A stretch of DNA of 19,877 nt, taken from positions 1-19,877 of the forward strand of contig CAZYUT010000029.1 of assembly GCA_964650735.1 (NCBI GenBank). The letters are read 5' to 3'. The notes below the pieces were generated by a model that was not told the origin of the DNA, made no database searches, and was given only the letters and a program-made list of their open reading frames with translations. A program made the translations under genes and the position numbers. Below are positions 6,074 through 14,005 of this stretch, in pieces. How positions within the stretch are numbered: position 1 is the first letter of the stretch; the number at the start of each line of letters is the position of its first letter. This stretch comes from Dichotomicrobium sp964650735 (GTDB lineage Bacteria; Pseudomonadota; Alphaproteobacteria; Rhizobiales; Rhodomicrobiaceae).

Positions 6074-7462
6074 ATGGGCAATAAAATGTGGGGCGGGCGG
6101 TTTGCAAGCGCCGCTGACGCCATCATGGCGGAGATCAACGCCTCGATCGACTTTGACAAGCGCCTTTACCGCCAGGATATCGCCGGCTCGAAGGCGCATG
6201 CCGCCATGCTTGCCGACTGCGGCATCTTAACGCGCGAGGAAGCCGGCAAGATCGCAGCCGGGCTCGACCAGGTGGAGCAGGAGATCGCCGAGGGCCGCTT
6301 TGCGTTCTCGCGCGAGCTCGAAGACATCCACATGAATGTCGAGGCGCGGCTGGCTGAGTTGATCGGACCGGCGGCTGGGAAGCTGCACACCGCGCGCTCG
6401 CGCAACGACCAGGTGGCGACCGATCTGCGGCTTTACATCCGCGATGCGCTCGACGATCTGGCTGGCGAGATCGTCAAGCTACAGACCGCGCTGGCGCGCA
6501 AGGCGCAAGAACATGCGGACGACGTCATGCCTGGCTTCACGCATCTGCAGACCGCGCAGCCAGTGACCTTCGGCCATCATCTGCTCGCCTATGTCGAGAT
6601 GTTCGCGCGCGACCGCGGCAGGCTGACGGATGCGCGCGCGCGGCTCAACGAAAGCCCGCTGGGCGCGGCGGCGCTGGCCGGCACCTCGTTCCCGATCGAC
6701 CGCGCTCAGACCGCCCATGCGCTCGGCTTCGACCGCCCGATGGCGAACTCGCTGGATGCCGTCTCCGCGCGCGATTTCGTCATGGAGACGCTGGCGGCCG
6801 GGACCATACTCGCGGTGCATCTTTCGCGGCTGGCAGAGGAAATCGTGCTGTGGTGCTCCGCCGAGTTCGGTTTCGCAAAGCTGTCAGACCGCTTCACCAC
6901 CGGCTCGTCGATCATGCCGCAGAAGCGCAACCCTGACGCGGCGGAATTGGTGCGCGCAAAGGTTGGGCGGATCGCCGGAGCGTTTCAGGCGCTCGCAATC
7001 GTGTTGAAGGGGCTGCCGCTCGCCTATTCCAAGGACATGCAGGAGGACAAGGAGCCAGCCTTCGCCGCGCTCGATGCGCTCGCGCTGATGCTCCCGGCGA
7101 TGACCGGCATGATCGAGGACCTGCAGCCGAACCCCGAGCGGATGCGCGAAGCGGCGGCGCGCGGCTATTCCACCGCGACGGACCTGGCGGACTGGCTGGT
7201 GCGCGCGCTCGGGATGCCGTTTCGCGAGGCGCATCACGTTGCCGGCCGCATCGTGCGGCTGGCCGAGGAGCGTGGGCTGGCGCTGGAGGCGGTGCCGCTT
7301 CCCGACATGCAGGCGGTCGAGCCGCGCATCACAGCAGATGTGTTCGGGGTCCTCTCGGTGGAGAATTCGGTCGCCAGCAGGGTGAGCTTTGGGGGCACAG
7401 CGCCGGAAAATGTGCGCGCCCAGGCCAGCGCATGGTTGCAACGCCTTGCCGATGAGGCTTAA
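6074..7462 (+). CDS. argH: Argininosuccinate lyase
   Basis: The cytoplasmic enzyme splits argininosuccinate into arginine and fumarate, the last step of arginine synthesis. The 462 aa match the usual family length. It begins MGNKMWGGRF, contains EDIHMNVEARL and the AGKLHTARSRNDQVATDLRLY substrate-binding stretch. It also has PGFTHLQTAQPVTFGHH and the fumarase/aspartase superfamily signature GSSIMPQKRNPD (from residue 277), whose serine-rich loop carries the catalytic serine. The start is ATG 6074; the ribosome-binding site is poor (AAATCTCTC upstream). It shares a very short divergent region with tlpA, so its promoter must reach into that gene. lptM follows after 45 bases, then lysA, so the block links arginine and lysine synthesis genes. 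Confidence 0.97.
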   Translation: MGNKMWGGRFASAADAIMAEINASIDFDKRLYRQDIAGSKAHAAMLADCGILTREEAGKIAAGLDQVEQEIAEGRFAFSRELEDIHMNVEARLAELIGPAAGKLHTARSRNDQVATDLRLYIRDALDDLAGEIVKLQTALARKAQEHADDVMPGFTHLQTAQPVTFGHHLLAYVEMFARDRGRLTDARARLNESPLGAAALAGTSFPIDRAQTAHALGFDRPMANSLDAVSARDFVMETLAAGTILAVHLSRLAEEIVLWCSAEFGFAKLSDRFTTGSSIMPQKRNPDAAELVRAKVGRIAGAFQALAIVLKGLPLAYSKDMQEDKEPAFAALDALALMLPAMTGMIEDLQPNPERMREAAARGYSTATDLADWLVRALGMPFREAHHVAGRIVRLAEERGLALEAVPLPDMQAVEPRITADVFGVLSVENSVASRVSFGGTAPENVRAQASAWLQRLADEA

Positions 7463-7507
7463 TGAGAGATCGAGGCACCGGCCGGCGACGGACAGGGGGA
7501 CGAAGCC

Positions 7508-7723
7508 ATGCGAAAGAAACATGTTGCGCTGTGTGCGGCGTTGCTTGTGCTTGCCTTCGGGTTGACCGCCTGCGGCAAGCGCGGACCGCTGGAGCCGCCG
7601 GTCGACCCGGCCAAGACGGCCCAGGCCGACGGCGTGAGCGGCGAAGGCGGTGAAGTCATCGAGGAGCGCGAAGAGAAGGTCGAAGAGCCGCACGACCCGT
7701 TCATCCTCGACGTTCTGCTCTGA
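7508..7723 (+). CDS. lptM: Small outer-membrane lipoprotein, LptM family
   Basis: The 71-aa precursor has a lipoprotein signal peptide: basic MRKKH, a hydrophobic stretch, and the lipobox LTAC with Cys at about residue 22. The mature N-terminus, CGKRGPLEPP, matches the short LptM motif (CG-x-x-GPL). LptM in enterobacteria helps the LptD/LptE lipopolysaccharide translocon mature; that role is assumed here. The tail is acidic (EGGEVIEEREEKVEEPHD), so after the motif it probably lacks a fold. GGGGGA lies about eight bases before the ATG. It sits between argH and lysA, the usual place for this lipoprotein in alphaproteobacteria. It is short and could be missed by gene finders. Confidence 0.9.
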   Translation: MRKKHVALCAALLVLAFGLTACGKRGPLEPPVDPAKTAQADGVSGEGGEVIEEREEKVEEPHDPFILDVLL

Positions 7724-7783
7724 TCCCGCCCGCGCCGCGCGGGTGACAGACACATCCCGCACAAGCGCTCAAGGGCAGATGCA

Positions 7784-9076
7784 ATGCATCATTTCAGTTA
7801 CCGTCGCGGGACCCTCCACGCCGAGGACGTGAACCTCGCCGATCTCGCTGCGCATATCGGCACGCCGTTCTACTGCTATTCCACCGCGACGCTCGAGCGG
7901 CATTACCGCGTGTTCGCTGATGCCTTTGCAGGCCGCGACACGCTGATTTGCTACTCGATCAAGGCGAATTCCAACCTGTCGGTCATCAAGACGCTGGCGC
8001 AGCAAGGCGCGGGCATGGACGTGGTTTCCGGGGGCGAGCTGCGCCGCGCGCTTGCCGTGGGGGTGCCGCCGTCGCGCATCGTCTTCTCCGGCGTCGGCAA
8101 GACACGCGACGAGATGGCGTTCGCGCTCGATACCGGAATTTATGGCTTCAATGTTGAGTCGGAGGCTGAGGCCCGCGCGCTGGCCGGGGTTGCTGAGGCA
8201 GAGAACAAGACTGCGCGCATCGCCTTTCGCATCAATCCCGATGTTGACGCGCGCACCCACGCGAAAATTTCGACTGGCAAGGCCGAGGACAAGTTCGGCG
8301 TGCCGTGGAACGACGCACAGGCGCTCTATGCGCTCGCGGCGGAGCTCCCGGGGCTGGAGCCATGCGGCGTCCACATGCATATCGGCAGTCAGATCACCGA
8401 CCTTGAGCCGTTCGAGCGCGCCTTCAAGCTGTTGAGCGATCTTGTCGGCGAATTGCGCTCTGCCGGACATGCGATCGACTTCGTCAATCTCGGCGGCGGC
8501 CTTGGCGTGCCTTATCGCGGTACGGACGACATTCCACCGCACCCGGATGACTATGCGCGCGTCGTGGAGCGGGCCGCCGGGTCGCTCGGCTGCCGGCTGC
8601 TGTTTGAGCCTGGCCGCATGATCGCGGGCAATGCCGGCATCCTCGTGTTCCGCGTGCTGTATCTGAAACACGGCGACCAGAAGCGCTTCACGATCGTCGA
8701 TGCCGGTATGAACGACCTGATCCGCCCGACGTTGTATGACGCCCATCACGACATCTGGGCTGTGGACGAGGCGCGTGCGTCCGAGCCTGCACTTGTTCAG
8801 GACATTGTCGGCCCGGTCTGCGAAACCGGCGATTTTCTGGCGCGGGACCGGGCGCTGCCACCGTTTCGTGAGGGTGATCTCGGCGCGGTGATGACAGCAG
8901 GCGCATACGGCGCGGTGCAGGCCTCGACCTACAACAGCCGGCTGCTGGTGCCCGAAGTGATTGTGCGGGGCGATGAATACGCTGTCGCACGCCCGCGCCC
9001 CAGCTACGAAGACATGCTCGCGGCGGAGCAGATTGCGCCCTGGCTGAGCCCGCGCGAGGCGATCGGCCGCGCCTGA
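7784..9076 (+). CDS. lysA: Diaminopimelate decarboxylase
   Basis: The PLP enzyme decarboxylates meso-diaminopimelate to L-lysine, the last step of lysine synthesis in the cytoplasm. The 430 aa are normal for the family. The PLP lysine is Lys60 in ICYSIKANSN. Other landmarks are GAGMDVVSGGEL, HMHIGSQITDL, the glycine-rich phosphate-binding LGGGLGVPYRG, and EPGRMIAGNAGIL. The CETGD motif follows (Cys346, supplied to the neighbouring subunit's active site), then GAYGAVQASTYNSR near the end. An AAGGG lies a little far (about nine bases) from ATG 7784. It follows lptM after 60 bases, a gap holding a short GC hairpin without a T-run. Confidence 0.97.
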   Translation: MHHFSYRRGTLHAEDVNLADLAAHIGTPFYCYSTATLERHYRVFADAFAGRDTLICYSIKANSNLSVIKTLAQQGAGMDVVSGGELRRALAVGVPPSRIVFSGVGKTRDEMAFALDTGIYGFNVESEAEARALAGVAEAENKTARIAFRINPDVDARTHAKISTGKAEDKFGVPWNDAQALYALAAELPGLEPCGVHMHIGSQITDLEPFERAFKLLSDLVGELRSAGHAIDFVNLGGGLGVPYRGTDDIPPHPDDYARVVERAAGSLGCRLLFEPGRMIAGNAGILVFRVLYLKHGDQKRFTIVDAGMNDLIRPTLYDAHHDIWAVDEARASEPALVQDIVGPVCETGDFLARDRALPPFREGDLGAVMTAGAYGAVQASTYNSRLLVPEVIVRGDEYAVARPRPSYEDMLAAEQIAPWLSPREAIGRA

Positions 9077-9158
9077 CGTTTTCCGCTGGCGCGGTTTTGA
9101 TTTCGGTATCGCGCAATTTTGCCTTACCCTGTGGCGAATATGATGCGCCCTGCGGCTC

Positions 9159-11747
9159 GTGCCGCGCCACAGCAATGGACCGAGCGATTTGACTTCGACC
9201 GAGCCTTCTCCTGAACGCCTCCTGCAACGCAAGATTGGCCAGATGCGCCGCGTCATGCTGCTTGAGCGGCTCTGGCCGCGCCTGTGGCTGCCGGTTGGCG
9301 TTGTTGGCACTTTCGTTCTCGTCTCGCTCATGGGGTTGTGGCCCCTGCTCGGGCGCACGGTCCATCTGGCGCTGCTCTGGGCCTTCGCGATCGCCTTGGT
9401 GGCCTCGCTCGTGCCGCTCGTGCGCGTCAACCTGCCCACGCGCGACGAAGCGCTGCGGCGGCTTGAAAAACGCTCCGGGGTGCCGCACCGCCCGGCGACG
9501 GCGCTTGAGGACAATCCAGCGGGCAATGCAAGCCCGGCCGCGCGTCGTCTCTGGCAGGCCTATCGCCGTCGTATGGCAGACGCGGTGCAGAAGTTGAAAC
9601 CCGGCGCGCCGCATCCGCGCACCGACCGCGCCGATCCCTTCGCGCTGCGCGCACTCCTTACCCTAATGCTGATCGTTGCCGTCACCGCCACCTGGGGCCA
9701 AATGCGCGAGCGCATTGCAACCGCGTTCGATCTCGGCGCGTCCAAGGCGGTCGCATCGTTGCGGCTCGATGCGTGGATCGCCCCGCCGGTCTACACGGGC
9801 CAGGCGCCAATCACGCTCGCCAGTGGGCCGGTGCGCGTGAGCGATGCTCCGGAGCGCCGCGAGTGGGAGGTGCCCGAAGGCAGCGAACTGACGATCCGCG
9901 TGAACAACGCCGCTGCGGAAGACCTCACGCTGGACATTTCGGGCGACGGGAAAAGCGAAGCGCTTGCACTCGAAGGCGCCGGGGATGCCACGGCGGTCGC
10001 GACTCTGCGCCATACACTGGACTGGTCCCAGACGGCCACGCTGCGGCACAACGGCCAACTCGTGGCCGCCTGGCCGATCTCGGTGATCGCCGACGATCCG
10101 CCTGTCATACAGTTCTCCGAAGATCCGGCAGAGACGCAGCGCCAGGCTCTGCAGCTGTCCTACAGGGCGGAGGACGATTATGGTCTGACCTCTGCTGTGG
10201 CTGAGTTCCGCCTGCTCGATGACAAGGGCGAGGCGCGTCTGCGCGATGGGCCGTGGGCTGCTCCGGAGATTGCTCTGCCGCTTTCTGGCGGCGACATGAA
10301 ATCGGTCGAGGACCAGACCTTCAAGGATCTGACATCGCATCCGTGGGCCGGCCTGCCGGTTGAGGTGATCCTGAAGGCGCGCGACCTCGCGGGACAGACC
10401 GGCTACAGCGAAACGAAGCGTTTCACGCTGCCCGAGCGTGAGTTCACAAAGCCCCTGGCCAAGGCAGTGATCGAGCAGCGTCGTGCACTGGTGGCCAATC
10501 CTCGCGATGTGCGCGGCGTGGTGCGCATGCTGGATGCGCTGACGCTCGGTCCGGACAAGTTTTTCGATGATAAGGTGGTTTATCTGGCCCTGCGCTCGGT
10601 TTACTGGCGGCTGATCCACGAGACGGACATCGAATCGGTCAAGTCCGCCGTCGACCAGCTCTGGACGATCGCGCTGCATATCGAGGACGGGGACTTGTCG
10701 GATGCGGAGGCGCGGCTGCGCCAGGCGCAAGAGGCGCTGCGCCAAGCGCTGGAGGAGAACGCTTCGCCCGAAGAGATCGAGCAGCTGATGCAGGAGTTGC
10801 GCACAGCGCTTTCCGAATTCCTGCGCGAACTGGCCGAACGGGCGCAGCAGAATGCCGGGGAAATGGGCGAGATGCCGCCGATGGACCCGAGCCGGATGCT
10901 GTCCGCGCAGGATCTCGACCAGATGCTGCGGGACATCGAGGATCTTGCCAAGACCGGCTCGCGCGAGCAGGCGCAGCAGATGCTCAGCCAGTTGCGCAAC
11001 ATGCTGGAGAACCTGCGCGCGGGCCAGCCCGGGCAGTCGCAGCAGGCCCAGCAGATGATGGAGATGCTGAAGCAGTTCAGCGAGATCGTCCAGGAACAGC
11101 AGCGCCTGCTCGATGAGACCTATCGCGCGCAGCGGCAGGGTGAAGGCCAGCCGCAACAGGGGCAGCAAGGGCAACAGGGTCAGCAAGGCCAGCAGTTCGG
11201 CCAAGGGCAGCGCGGCCAGGGCCAGCAGGGTCAGGGTCAAGGTCAGCGCGGTCAAGGCGGTCAGGGCGAGGGGCAGTTCGGCCAGCTCGGCAGCCAGCAG
11301 CGCGAGCTTGAGGAGGCGTTGCGCCGTCTCATGGAGCAAATGCAGCAATCCGGCGCGCAGATCCCGGGCGAGCTTGACGGCGCGGGCGAAGCCATGGGCG
11401 AGGCCGGAGAGGCGCTAGGCCAGGGCGACGGCCAGCGCGCGACCCAGCAGCAGACGCTGGCTCTCGACCGGCTGCGTCAGGGCGCGCAAGACATGGCCCA
11501 GCAAATCCTGCAGCAGTTCGGCCAGCAGAGCATGGGCGCGATGGGGCCGGGAATGCGCGGGCGCGATCCGCTCGGCCGGCCGCAGCGCAATCAAGGCATG
11601 GAAACCGGCGACAGCGTTGCAATCCCGGAGGAATTTTCTGTCGAAAGGGCGCGCGAGATCTTGCGTGAGCTGCGGCGGCGGCTGGGCGACCCGTCACGCC
11701 CGACGATCGAGCTGGAATATTTGGAGCGGCTGATCGAGCGGTTCTGA
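9159..11747 (+). CDS. Large DUF4175 / TIGR02302-type membrane protein
   Basis: The 862-aa protein has two membrane spans near the N-terminus (about 42-63 and 68-88) and a third at about 164-182. A large, probably periplasmic, beta-rich part follows, with DAWIAPPVYTGQAPITL and DDPPVIQF. It then has a long alpha-helical, Gln/Glu-rich stretch (about 500-640) likely to form coiled coil, and a Gln/Gly repeat tract (about 660-710). It ends EFSVERAREILRELRRRLGDPSRPTIELEYLERLIERF. The layout and ending match what I know as the TIGR02302/DUF4175 family next to lysA in alphaproteobacteria; its function is unknown to me. The start is uncertain: GTG 9159 gives the longest frame, while TTG 9189 is possible, and neither has a strong ribosome-binding site. 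It ends 83 bases from the converging tRNA gene. Confidence 0.9.
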   Translation: MPRHSNGPSDLTSTEPSPERLLQRKIGQMRRVMLLERLWPRLWLPVGVVGTFVLVSLMGLWPLLGRTVHLALLWAFAIALVASLVPLVRVNLPTRDEALRRLEKRSGVPHRPATALEDNPAGNASPAARRLWQAYRRRMADAVQKLKPGAPHPRTDRADPFALRALLTLMLIVAVTATWGQMRERIATAFDLGASKAVASLRLDAWIAPPVYTGQAPITLASGPVRVSDAPERREWEVPEGSELTIRVNNAAAEDLTLDISGDGKSEALALEGAGDATAVATLRHTLDWSQTATLRHNGQLVAAWPISVIADDPPVIQFSEDPAETQRQALQLSYRAEDDYGLTSAVAEFRLLDDKGEARLRDGPWAAPEIALPLSGGDMKSVEDQTFKDLTSHPWAGLPVEVILKARDLAGQTGYSETKRFTLPEREFTKPLAKAVIEQRRALVANPRDVRGVVRMLDALTLGPDKFFDDKVVYLALRSVYWRLIHETDIESVKSAVDQLWTIALHIEDGDLSDAEARLRQAQEALRQALEENASPEEIEQLMQELRTALSEFLRELAERAQQNAGEMGEMPPMDPSRMLSAQDLDQMLRDIEDLAKTGSREQAQQMLSQLRNMLENLRAGQPGQSQQAQQMMEMLKQFSEIVQEQQRLLDETYRAQRQGEGQPQQGQQGQQGQQGQQFGQGQRGQGQQGQGQGQRGQGGQGEGQFGQLGSQQRELEEALRRLMEQMQQSGAQIPGELDGAGEAMGEAGEALGQGDGQRATQQQTLALDRLRQGAQDMAQQILQQFGQQSMGAMGPGMRGRDPLGRPQRNQGMETGDSVAIPEEFSVERAREILRELRRRLGDPSRPTIELEYLERLIERF

Positions 11748-11830
11748 CGCCGTCGCGCGCTATCCACTCAGGAGCAGCGTTTGGTGTTGAGCTGCCGCAC
11801 CGTTGATAAGGCTGTCCGGAAGTTTGAAAG

Positions 11831-11917
11831 TGGTGCCCAGGAGAAGACTCGAACTTCCACGACCATACGGTCACTAGCACCTGAAGCTAGCGCGTCTACC
11901 AGTTCCGCCACCTGGGC
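11831..11917 (-). tRNA. tRNA-Leu(CAG)
   Basis: The minus strand folds as an 87-base class II tRNA: 5' acceptor arm GCCCAGG (11917-11911) pairs with CCTGGGC (11841-11835). The D-arm is GGCGGAACTGGTAGACGC, and the anticodon stem CTAGC/GCTAG encloses TTCAGGT, giving anticodon CAG (11883-11881). A long variable arm (GTGACCGTATGGTCGTG) and T-arm with GTTCGAGTC follow. CCA is encoded at 11833-11831. It closely resembles E. coli tRNA-Leu(CAG). It has its own promoter at 11928-11956 and stands alone between convergent and divergent genes. No integrase or att-like repeat adjoins it. Confidence 0.97.
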
Positions 11918-11927
11918 CTTGCGTCAA

Positions 11928-11956
11928 TAGCTATTGCGACAGCGTGACGTTGTCAA
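11928..11956 (-). promoter_or_regulatory. tRNA-Leu promoter
   Basis: On the minus strand a perfect -35 TTGACA (11956-11951) is followed after 17 bases by a weak -10 TAGCTA (11933-11928). The start would be near 11921, only about four bases before the tRNA. The -10 lies inside the palindrome CAATAGCTATTG (11925-11936). Confidence 0.5.
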
Positions 11957-12044
11957 TGTCCGGCCGCCGCCGCTTCACACGGCGTTGGCGGCGTTGTAAG
12001 GCTGTGCGCGGCGAAGCGAACGCGTGAGGGAAAGGATTGCCGCG

Positions 12045-13028
12045 ATGGCGAGGACGCTGGAAGGCTCGAAGCTGGTCACGGTGTTCGGCGGCTCGGGCTT
12101 TATCGGCCGCCACACAGTCTGGGCGCTGGCGCAGGCAGGCTATCGGGTCCGCGTGGCCGTGCGCCGGCCAGAGCTTGCGGGCTTTCTGCGCTCCTATGGG
12201 CTTGTGGGGCAAATCCACCCCATCCAGGCGAATGTGCGCGATGACGCTTCTGTCCGCCGCGCTATCGTTGGCGCGGATGCGGTTGTCAATCTGGTCGGTA
12301 TCCTCGCGCCAACGGGTAAGCAGACTTTCAAGTCGGTGCAGTCCGAGGGCGCCACGCGCATCGCCCGGATGGCCGCGGAAAACGGCATCGCCAATTTTGT
12401 GCATGTGTCAGCGATCGGCGCAGACCGAAACTCCAACTCGCGCTATGCCCGCACCAAGGCCGAAGGCGAGGACGCGGTGCTGCAGGCGATCCCAAGCGCG
12501 GTGATCCTGCGCCCGTCGATCGTGTTCGGCCCGGAGGACGAGTTCTTCAACCGTTTTGCGGAGATGGCGCGGATTTCGCCGGTGCTGCCGCTGATCGGCT
12601 TCGGCAAGACCAAGTTCCAGCCGGTTTATGTCGGCGACGTTGCGCAGGCGATTTGCGCGGCGCTTGAGGGCAAGGCGAAGCCCGGCGCGATCTACGAGCT
12701 GGGCGGCCCGCATGTCTACAGCTTCAAGGAATTGCTCGACAAGATCGGCGAATTCACGATGCGCAAGCGCGCATATATCCCGATCCCGTTCTGGATGGCG
12801 ACGATCCAGGCGGCGCTCGTTCAGTGGCTGCCCAACGCGCCGCTGACCGTCGATCAGGTGCGGCTCCTGCGCAAGGACAACGTTGTCAGCCAGCGCGCCA
12901 GGGACGAGGGCTTGACGCTGGAATCGCTCGGCATCGAGCCGCACAGCGTCGAGGCGATCGTGCCGGATTATCTCTGGCGGTTCCGGCCAAGCGGCGAGTT
13001 CGCGACCGGCGACACTCCGCAGGGCTGA
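12045..13028 (+). CDS. Complex I NDUFA9-like NAD(P)-binding protein
   Basis: The 327-aa protein is an atypical short-chain dehydrogenase. It has the Rossmann motif GGSGFIGRH (Gly15, 18, 21), a second strand ending AVRRPEL, VVNLVGILAP and FVHVSAIGAD, and a YxxxK-like SRYARTK. It then has RPSIVFGPEDEFFNRFA, FQPVYVGDVAQAI and YELGGPHVYSFKELLD. This matches the family of the mitochondrial NDUFA9 accessory subunit of respiratory complex I, also found in alphaproteobacteria; a role in complex I stability or in quinone-related chemistry is inferred, and substrate turnover is unproven. The start is ATG 12045, with GAGGGAAAGGA just upstream; an in-frame GTG at 12024 precedes that site and is less likely. 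It converges on uppP; its stop codon lies in the shared hairpin at 13023-13049. Confidence 0.92.
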   Translation: MARTLEGSKLVTVFGGSGFIGRHTVWALAQAGYRVRVAVRRPELAGFLRSYGLVGQIHPIQANVRDDASVRRAIVGADAVVNLVGILAPTGKQTFKSVQSEGATRIARMAAENGIANFVHVSAIGADRNSNSRYARTKAEGEDAVLQAIPSAVILRPSIVFGPEDEFFNRFAEMARISPVLPLIGFGKTKFQPVYVGDVAQAICAALEGKAKPGAIYELGGPHVYSFKELLDKIGEFTMRKRAYIPIPFWMATIQAALVQWLPNAPLTVDQVRLLRKDNVVSQRARDEGLTLESLGIEPHSVEAIVPDYLWRFRPSGEFATGDTPQG

Positions 13029-13049
13029 TCCCTGCGCGCCGGATCAGCC
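13023..13049. terminator. Bidirectional terminator hairpin spanning two stop codons
   Basis: GGCTGATCC (13023-13031) and GGATCAGCC (13041-13049) form a perfect 9-base-pair stem with a nine-base loop. The left arm contains the stop TGA of the NDUFA9-like gene (13026-13028) and the right arm contains the stop of uppP (13046-13044). No T-run follows on either side, so its strength is uncertain. Confidence 0.55.
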
Positions 13050-13847
13050 ATAGACGATGACAAACAGGAACGCGCCGACCGCGAAGCGGTAGACGACGAA
13101 GGGCAGCATGCTCATGCGCTGCAGCAGCCACATCATGAACCAGATGGCGATAAAGGCGGCGACGAAGGACAATCCGGCCGCAATCGCGCCTTGCTGGAGC
13201 GAAGCGGCCCCGCCGGTCTGGTAAAGCTCCAGCGCGCTGCCCGCGCCAAGGCCCAGGATCGAGGGGATCGCCAGCAGCATGGCAAAGCGCGCGGCTTCCG
13301 CGCGCTCCATGCCGAGATAGCGCCCCGCTGTCATGGTCACGCCCGCCCGGCTCGCGCCGGGAATAAGCGCCAGCACCTGCGCAAAACCGATGAACATCAC
13401 ACCGGGCAACCGCAGATTGCCGATGTGCCGGTCGGTCGGGAAGCGCTCATCGATCACCAGCAGGATCAACGCAAAGATGATGTTCGCCCAGGCAATGACT
13501 TCAAGGCTTCGCAGGCTGTCGTAGTAGCCGGATTTCAGCAGCGCGAAGCCGATGACGAGCAGCGGCAGCGATCCGAGGATCAGATAGACCAGCACCCGCG
13601 CTTCCGCGCTTTTGCGGCCGCTCAACAGCGCCAGCGCGCCGCGCATGAGGGCGCGCATCTCCTTATGGAAATAAATGATGACGGCGAACAGGCTGCCGAC
13701 ATGCATCGCCACGTCGATCAGCGGGCCCTGATCCGACCAGTCGGAGACGAAATTCGGCACGATGATCAGATGCGCCGAAGAACTGATCGGCCAGAATTCC
13801 GTCAGCCCCTGCACGATGGCAAGGATCAGGAGTTGTTCGAAGGGCAT
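13044..13847 (-). CDS. uppP: Undecaprenyl-diphosphatase (BacA type)
   Basis: The 267-aa polytopic membrane enzyme removes a phosphate from undecaprenyl diphosphate, recycling the lipid carrier for peptidoglycan and other envelope polymers; extra copies give bacitracin resistance. The two catalytic motifs are clear: QGLTEFWPISSSAHL (residues 13-27, with Glu17 and Ser22-24) and PGASRAGVTMTAGRYLG (about 162-180, with the conserved Arg). About eight hydrophobic spans can be seen, and the length is normal. The start is ATG 13847, with AGGA nine bases upstream. It converges on the NDUFA9-like gene and is divergent from the GST-queG-SDR operon, a neighbourhood I recognise in Hyphomicrobiales. Confidence 0.96.
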   Translation of the reverse strand: MPFEQLLILAIVQGLTEFWPISSSAHLIIVPNFVSDWSDQGPLIDVAMHVGSLFAVIIYFHKEMRALMRGALALLSGRKSAEARVLVYLILGSLPLLVIGFALLKSGYYDSLRSLEVIAWANIIFALILLVIDERFPTDRHIGNLRLPGVMFIGFAQVLALIPGASRAGVTMTAGRYLGMERAEAARFAMLLAIPSILGLGAGSALELYQTGGAASLQQGAIAAGLSFVAAFIAIWFMMWLLQRMSMLPFVVYRFAVGAFLFVIVYG

Positions 13848-13924
13848 GCGGCGTAATCCTTTTGCAGGCGCTCTTGTGCGGCGCTTTCGTCGCAGGCAAG
13901 GTGAGCGGGGTTTGCGGCGGCGTC

Positions 13925-13953
13925 TTGGCGGTTCTCCTACAGCGCCGTATCTT
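13925..13953 (+). promoter_or_regulatory. Candidate promoter of the GST-queG-SDR operon
   Basis: TTGGCG (13925-13930) and TATCTT (13948-13953) are exactly 17 bases apart, each with four of six consensus bases. Transcription would begin near 13960, about 46 bases before the GST start. Nothing else in the 158-base gap from uppP stands out. Confidence 0.3.
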
Positions 13954-14005
13954 GCTGCGCCAGTGCAAATCCACCCTTGCCAGCTCAGCCAGCCGAAATC
14001 TGACG

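Noticed and set aside
7729..7743. Short GC hairpin CCCGCG-CCG-CGCGGG after lptM
   Set aside because: The stem is six base pairs with a three-base loop, no T-run follows, and such runs are common by chance in this GC-rich DNA. lptM and lysA may still be co-transcribed.
7769..9526. 585-residue open frame on the minus strand
   Set aside because: It overlies lysA and the start of the DUF4175 gene, has Arg/Ala/His-rich shadow composition and no recognisable domain; lysA on the other strand is unmistakable.
9663..11348. 561-residue Leu-rich open frame on the minus strand
   Set aside because: It is the antisense shadow of the Gln-rich part of the DUF4175 gene (CAG read backwards gives CTG, Leu). 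The apparent Leu repeats are not a real leucine-rich protein.
11748..11830. Possible attachment site or terminator between the DUF4175 gene and tRNA-Leu
   Set aside because: I found no repeat of the tRNA 3' end nearby, no integrase, and only a weak 5-bp stem (GCAGC/GCTGC) with no T-run.
13862..14005. 48-codon N-terminal extension of the GST
   Set aside because: The extension does not resemble a GST N-terminus, covers the likely promoter, and ATG 14006 gives a standard start.
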